From assembly GCA_003533975.1 (NCBI GenBank), contig DQCL01000154.1:1-19996 (forward strand): a DNA stretch of 19,996 nucleotides, written 5' to 3'. This document shows, piece by piece, positions 16,705-19,996 of the stretch. The position numbers and the translations under genes were made by a program. The notes beneath the pieces were generated by a model. That model did no database searches, was not told the DNA's origin, and saw only the letters and a program-made list of their open reading frames with translations. This stretch comes from Octadecabacter sp. GTDB lineage: Bacteria > Pseudomonadota > Alphaproteobacteria > Rhodobacterales > Rhodobacteraceae. Positions within the stretch are counted from its first letter, which is position 1. Every line of letters begins with the position of its first letter.

Positions 16705-18076
16705 GTTCAACCCCCATGGGCACCTTGAAATGCCCTTCTGTCAGAGTTGCCAATTCAGCCGTGCAGTAAAATCCCTGACAACGTCCCATGCACACCCGAG
16801 TACGGCGTTTAAGGCCCTGAAGGCTGGAGGGGGGCATTGGGCCGTTCATCACGTTTTCGATTTCGCGCCGCGTTACCAACTCACAGTGACAAACAATCCC
16901 ACCGTTACCAGCATCCTGCCAATCGCGCCGGTGGTAGTCCGATAGTCGGTCAATATCCGGAAGGGCCGGATCAGCAATCGGAACACCCGTAAATTTCTGA
17001 TCCCCAAGAAGCGCGACAACATGCTGGGCAATACCAAGCGCGCCACTCAACCCGGTTGATCTAATCCCGCCAACACAGACATAGTTTTGGTCTGTAAGGC
17101 TGCGTATCTGATAGTCAGGAAATTCCGTCGCAGGACGCAGGCCGGCGTAGGCTGCGGTGACCTCACATGTGTCAAGGCCGGGTACCATTTCGACCCCACG
17201 CGCCTGCAAGGCTTGCAGCGCCTCTCTGGTGGTGGAGGCATCGGTGCGGCTTTCTTGATCTTCGGCTGTAGGGCCGACAAGGAGGTTGCCAAAGATGGTC
17301 CGGCAGATCACGACGCCTTTGGTTTTCTTGGTGGGAACAGGCAGAATGATCGAAGCCACCAGATCGGACGCGGCCTTATCGAAGACCACGAATTGCCCCT
17401 TACGTGGGGTGACGGTAAAGCATGTCTCACCAACACACCGTTCATCAACGATGTCACCATAGAGGCCTGCACAATTTATCACCAAATCGGCCGCAATGGG
17501 ACCGCTCGATGTTTCTAGCGTCCAGTGACCGTTTGAAAATTTACCCTCCAGAACTTCGGTGTCGCGTCGCAGAATGGCACCGTTCGCCATCGCCTGAAGC
17601 AAATAGGCATGTGCAGACGCCCATGGGTCAATTAGGTACTCGCCTGGAACCTCAAAGCCGCCGACAAGGGTGTTGGACAGCCCCGGTTCGCGTTTTAGAA
17701 TGTCTTCACGATCGACCAAAGCCACATCGCCAACACCGTTTTTGTGGGCTTTGGCGATAAGTTCAGGCAGTTGGGACAGCTGTTCTTGGTCCCAAGCCAA
17801 AACAAAGGCCCCAGATTTCAGGATCGGGAGTTCCAGGTCAGCCGCGACCGATAAGTACTCCTTGTAGCCCGCAGCAACGCAGGCTTGTTCAAGCGAGCCG
17901 GGGGGCGCATCAAAACCAGTATGAAGAATTGCGCTGTTGCCCTTGGATGCGCCATCCAGAACGTCTGATGCTTTCTCGAGAACAACAACTTTCGCGCCGT
18001 TGAGGGTTAACCGTCGCGCCACAGCGCATCCCACGACGCCAGCGCCAATGATTGCAACGTCAAAGAGTTCATTCAT
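16691..18076 (-). CDS. GlpA-like FAD-dependent glycerol-3-phosphate dehydrogenase with C-terminal [2Fe-2S] BFD-like domain
   Basis: A 461-residue DAO-fold flavoprotein. The FAD-binding motif is VAIIGAGVVGCAVAR (7-21), and the GNSAILHTGFDAPPG block (about 45-59) is typical of GlpA-like enzymes. The C-terminal BFD-like domain has probable [2Fe-2S] ligands Cys396, Cys398, Cys433 and Cys438 (CHC and CQGFYC), as in anaerobic GlpA. The start at 18076 is fixed by an AGGAGG box 7 bp upstream; a 33-residue extension to 18175 has no family resemblance. It likely oxidises G3P to dihydroxyacetone phosphate. It leads an operon with the FAD oxidoreductase and the FGGY kinase. An L-2-hydroxyglutarate oxidase-type function is an alternative, made less likely by the neighbours. 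Confidence 0.85.
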   Translation of the reverse strand: MNELFDVAIIGAGVVGCAVARRLTLNGAKVVVLEKASDVLDGASKGNSAILHTGFDAPPGSLEQACVAAGYKEYLSVAADLELPILKSGAFVLAWDQEQLSQLPELIAKAHKNGVGDVALVDREDILKREPGLSNTLVGGFEVPGEYLIDPWASAHAYLLQAMANGAILRRDTEVLEGKFSNGHWTLETSSGPIAADLVINCAGLYGDIVDERCVGETCFTVTPRKGQFVVFDKAASDLVASIILPVPTKKTKGVVICRTIFGNLLVGPTAEDQESRTDASTTREALQALQARGVEMVPGLDTCEVTAAYAGLRPATEFPDYQIRSLTDQNYVCVGGIRSTGLSGALGIAQHVVALLGDQKFTGVPIADPALPDIDRLSDYHRRDWQDAGNGGIVCHCELVTRREIENVMNGPMPPSSLQGLKRRTRVCMGRCQGFYCTAELATLTEGHFKVPMGVEHGEH

Positions 18077-18313
18077 CTTTGCCTCCTCGTTAAGCGACCA
18101 TCCGTCTGGAAAACGATAGCAATTCATTGCCTTCAAATTCAATATTAAAAAAGTAAATCCTGACCGTTCGGTCATGAGGATTTTTAAAAATTGGTTTTTA
18201 AAATATTGAATTTTAATGATTTATACGCCAATTTGCCCGTTCAGTCAGAATTCTCAGGGTTTTCGGTTTACTACCGTAGGCGATTGTCTAGGATGCCTCC
18301 CAGAGGGGATGTT
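18077..18313. promoter_or_regulatory. Divergent promoter/operator region with nested symmetric elements
   Basis: This AT-rich 237-bp region separates the GlpA-like operon from the second DeoR-type gene. It contains a perfect 12-bp inverted repeat, AAATTCAATATT (18135-18146) and AATATTGAATTT (18202-18213). Between the arms lie TGACCG-TT-CGGTCA (18161-18174) and the 12-bp palindrome ATTTTTAAAAAT (18180-18191). The arrangement looks like a repressor site, possibly a looped one, for the adjacent DeoR protein. AGGAGG (minus strand, near 18084-18089) and AGAGGGG (18302-18308) are the ribosome-binding sites of the flanking genes. Confidence 0.55.
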
Positions 18314-19087
18314 ATGTCTAAGCGGCGATTGGCCTTACGTCCAGATTCGCGAAAGGCCGCGATTTGTGACTTTATCGAAGCGAATAGTGCGGCTTCCGTT
18401 GAGGTGCTGGCTGAAAAGTTCGATGCGTCGCTGGAGACAATACGCAGAGATCTGAACGCTTTGGCGGATGCGGGTCGTGTCCGCAAAATACACGGTGGTG
18501 CTGTCAAACTTTCGACATCTAAAGAGTCCGGCTTTGGTGAGCGCGCGAGGCAGAACACACTTGCCAAGCAGCTCATCGCGGAGAAGTTTGCGCGGTCCGT
18601 TTCACCCGGTCAAACCCTTATGATTGATACCGGCACGACGACGCTTGCATGTGCAGAGGTTCTGGCAACTATTCCAGACCTCAGGATCATCACCAATTCG
18701 GTACGCGTAGCAGCGGCTATTTCAGGTCAGGGTAGCCGCAATAAAGTGACCATGCTTGGCGGCACCTATCGGCATGACAACGCGCAGACTGTTGGGGCGG
18801 CAACGGTTTCTGAAATTGGCCGTTATCGAGTTGATCATGCTGTTTTGACTGTGGGCACGCTTGATGGGCAGGGTGTCTATGATTTCTCAGAAGAAGAAGC
18901 ACTTGTCGCGCGTGCAATGCGTGAATCTGCGCAGCAACTTTCCGTCGTTGCGGACCACTCAAAGTTTAACCGGCAATCAACCTTTCATGTTTGCGCGCTT
19001 GAACAGATTGACAGATTGGTGACCAACAGCGAGCCTGATGCAGCGCTTATGGATAAACTAGCCGCTGCGGGGGTTGAGGTATTATGA
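18314..19087 (+). CDS. DeoR-family (GlpR-like) transcriptional repressor
   Basis: A 257-residue DeoR-family regulator. The helix-turn-helix signature is LAEKFDASLETIRRDL (about 32-47), followed by VRKIHGGA (56-63). The sensor domain has IDTGTTT (104-110), IITNS, MLGGTY and a TVGTLD block. The start at ATG 18314 is supported by AGAGGGG immediately upstream; the open frame extends 41 codons further into the AT-rich operator region without family resemblance. It faces the GlpA-like operon across a palindrome-rich spacer, so repression of that operon and of itself, relieved by G3P or a similar phosphate ester, is likely by analogy with GlpR. It lies 18 bp before the TRAP genes. Confidence 0.9.
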   Translation: MSKRRLALRPDSRKAAICDFIEANSAASVEVLAEKFDASLETIRRDLNALADAGRVRKIHGGAVKLSTSKESGFGERARQNTLAKQLIAEKFARSVSPGQTLMIDTGTTTLACAEVLATIPDLRIITNSVRVAAAISGQGSRNKVTMLGGTYRHDNAQTVGAATVSEIGRYRVDHAVLTVGTLDGQGVYDFSEEEALVARAMRESAQQLSVVADHSKFNRQSTFHVCALEQIDRLVTNSEPDAALMDKLAAAGVEVL

Positions 19088-19105
19088 ATTTTGATTGGAT
19101 GAACG

Positions 19106-19615
19106 ATGCTTAAGGCCGCTTCAGTTTACGTAAAGGTGGTTGATCGTTTCAACTACTTCATCGGACGGATTATGATGTACAGCTTGTTCGTTATGATCGC
19201 AGTCCTTTTGTGGTCGACCCTGTCAAAACAGATATTTGTTGTTCCGGCGTACTGGACGCTTGAGATGGCACAGTTTCTTCTAGTGGCCTATTATCTAGTC
19301 GGTGGGCCGTATTCGATGCAGATGGGGTCGCACGTCCGCATGGACCTGTTTTATGGCGAATGGTCAGACCGAAAGAAGGCTTGGGTCGATTGTTTCACCG
19401 TCATTCTGCTGATCTTCTACCTCGGGGTCATGCTGTACGGAGGCATCGATTCCACAAGTTACGCACTTGAATACAACGAACGTGCGCCGTCGCTTTGGAG
19501 GCCGCTCATGTGGCCGGTGAAGGCCGTCATGTGCTTTGGCATATTTCTGATGCTGCTACAGGCGATATCAGAACTGATTAAAGACGTCGCAACGTTAAGA
19601 AAGATCGAAATCTGA
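19106..19615 (+). CDS. TRAP transporter small permease subunit (DctQ-like)
   Basis: A 169-residue inner-membrane protein with four hydrophobic segments (about 20-40, 50-70, 90-112, 131-152), the normal DctQ topology and size. The WTLEMAQFLLVAYYLVGG block around residues 50-67 is typical of the second segment. The Shine-Dalgarno is weak (GGAT). It forms the membrane complex with the DctM-like protein, whose ATG shares the A of this gene's TGA. No DctP-type binding protein lies upstream in this window; it may lie downstream of the edge. Substrate unknown; linkage to a GlpR-like regulator hints at a polyol or organic acid related to glycerol metabolism. Confidence 0.85.
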   Translation: MLKAASVYVKVVDRFNYFIGRIMMYSLFVMIAVLLWSTLSKQIFVVPAYWTLEMAQFLLVAYYLVGGPYSMQMGSHVRMDLFYGEWSDRKKAWVDCFTVILLIFYLGVMLYGGIDSTSYALEYNERAPSLWRPLMWPVKAVMCFGIFLMLLQAISELIKDVATLRKIEI

Positions 19616-19996
19616 TGTCCTACGAACTCATTGCTATCTTAATGTTCTCGTCCCTTATGCTGATGCTCATGACCGGACAGCGCGTGTTTGGGGCCATCGG
19701 CGCTATCGCGGCGATAGCGGCCTTGACGTTGTGGGGGACAGGCGGGTCCGATATCCCATTTTCGGCCGCAATGAAGGTCATGAAATGGTATCCGATGCTG
19801 ACCCCGCCGATGTTCATTTTCATGGGGGATATTCTGTCTGAAAGCCGCATCGCCGAAGATCTTTATAAGATGTTCCATGTTTGGATGGGGCCGATCAACG
19901 GCGGCCTTGCCATCGGCACGATTGGATTGATGGTTTTGATTTCTGCGATGAACGGGCTTTCGGTTGCAGGGATGGCGATTGGGGCAACGGTTGCTT
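19615..19996 (+). CDS. TRAP transporter large permease subunit (DctM-like), partial, cut by window end
   Basis: The first 127 codons of a DctM-like membrane protein, reading MSYELIAILMFSSLMLMLMT at the start. Family features are the hydrophobic opening, a GQRVFGAIGAIAA stretch, LTPPMFIFMGDILSESRIA (about 61-79) and GGLAIGTIGLMVLISAMNG, the usual run towards the transport core. The start overlaps the DctQ-like stop by one base (TGATG). The rest of the gene lies beyond 19996. Confidence 0.85.
   Translation, partial: MSYELIAILMFSSLMLMLMTGQRVFGAIGAIAAIAALTLWGTGGSDIPFSAAMKVMKWYPMLTPPMFIFMGDILSESRIAEDLYKMFHVWMGPINGGLAIGTIGLMVLISAMNGLSVAGMAIGATVA

Noticed and set aside
18077..18175. 33-residue N-terminal extension of the GlpA-like dehydrogenase
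   Set aside because: The AGGAGG box 7 bp before ATG 18076 and the FAD-binding motif at the expected distance fix the later start.

Overview
The window reads as a chromosomal catabolic locus from an alphaproteobacterium, most likely a marine member of the Rhodobacterales (Roseobacter group). This rests on protein style, on the Ugp/TRAP/DeoR gene content, and on a roseobacter-like IS3 transposase remnant at the left edge. The genus cannot be told from the sequence alone. Nearly every gene belongs to one theme: uptake and breakdown of glycerol-3-phosphate (G3P) and related phospholipid head-group compounds.

Layout. Positions 1-167 hold a decayed IS3-family transposase tail. A LysR regulator (171-1067, minus) is divergent from ugpB-ugpA-ugpE-ugpC (1210-5386, plus), a complete G3P ABC importer closed by a strong terminator region near 5391-5440. 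Convergent to it is a minus-strand pair, a DeoR/GlpR-like repressor followed by a Na+/phosphate transporter with a PhoU-like tail (8007-5527). A 492-bp intergenic region separates this pair from a second ABC importer of the spermidine/putrescine (Pot) class (8500-13064). That operon ends with a GpdQ-like cytoplasmic phosphodiesterase (13112-13909). Facing it is a minus-strand operon (18076-14022): a GlpA-like dehydrogenase with a C-terminal [2Fe-2S] domain, a partner FAD/NAD oxidoreductase, and a glycerol-kinase-like FGGY kinase. Divergent from that operon are a second GlpR-like DeoR repressor and the start of a TRAP transporter (DctQ-type subunit complete, DctM-type subunit cut by the window end).

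How the parts may work together (inference). Ugp would bring in G3P and possibly simple glycerophosphodiesters. The Pot-class importer would bring in intact glycerophosphodiesters for the cytoplasmic diesterase, which would release G3P plus an alcohol. The two-protein dehydrogenase would oxidise G3P to dihydroxyacetone phosphate. The FGGY kinase would phosphorylate glycerol or a related polyol. The Na+/Pi protein could export the surplus phosphate that G3P catabolism releases. Two DeoR-type repressors and one LysR regulator sit at the promoters.

Less ordinary points: the second Pot permease carries an extra membrane segment and a repeat-bearing acidic tail; the Pot-type binding protein lacks the acidic residues that hold polyamines; the kinase has NQGES where glycerol kinases have NQRET; the dehydrogenase pair lacks the DUF1667 partner often seen with it; strong perfect or near-perfect hairpins lie at three operon junctions; and the two operator regions contain notable symmetric or repeated sequences.
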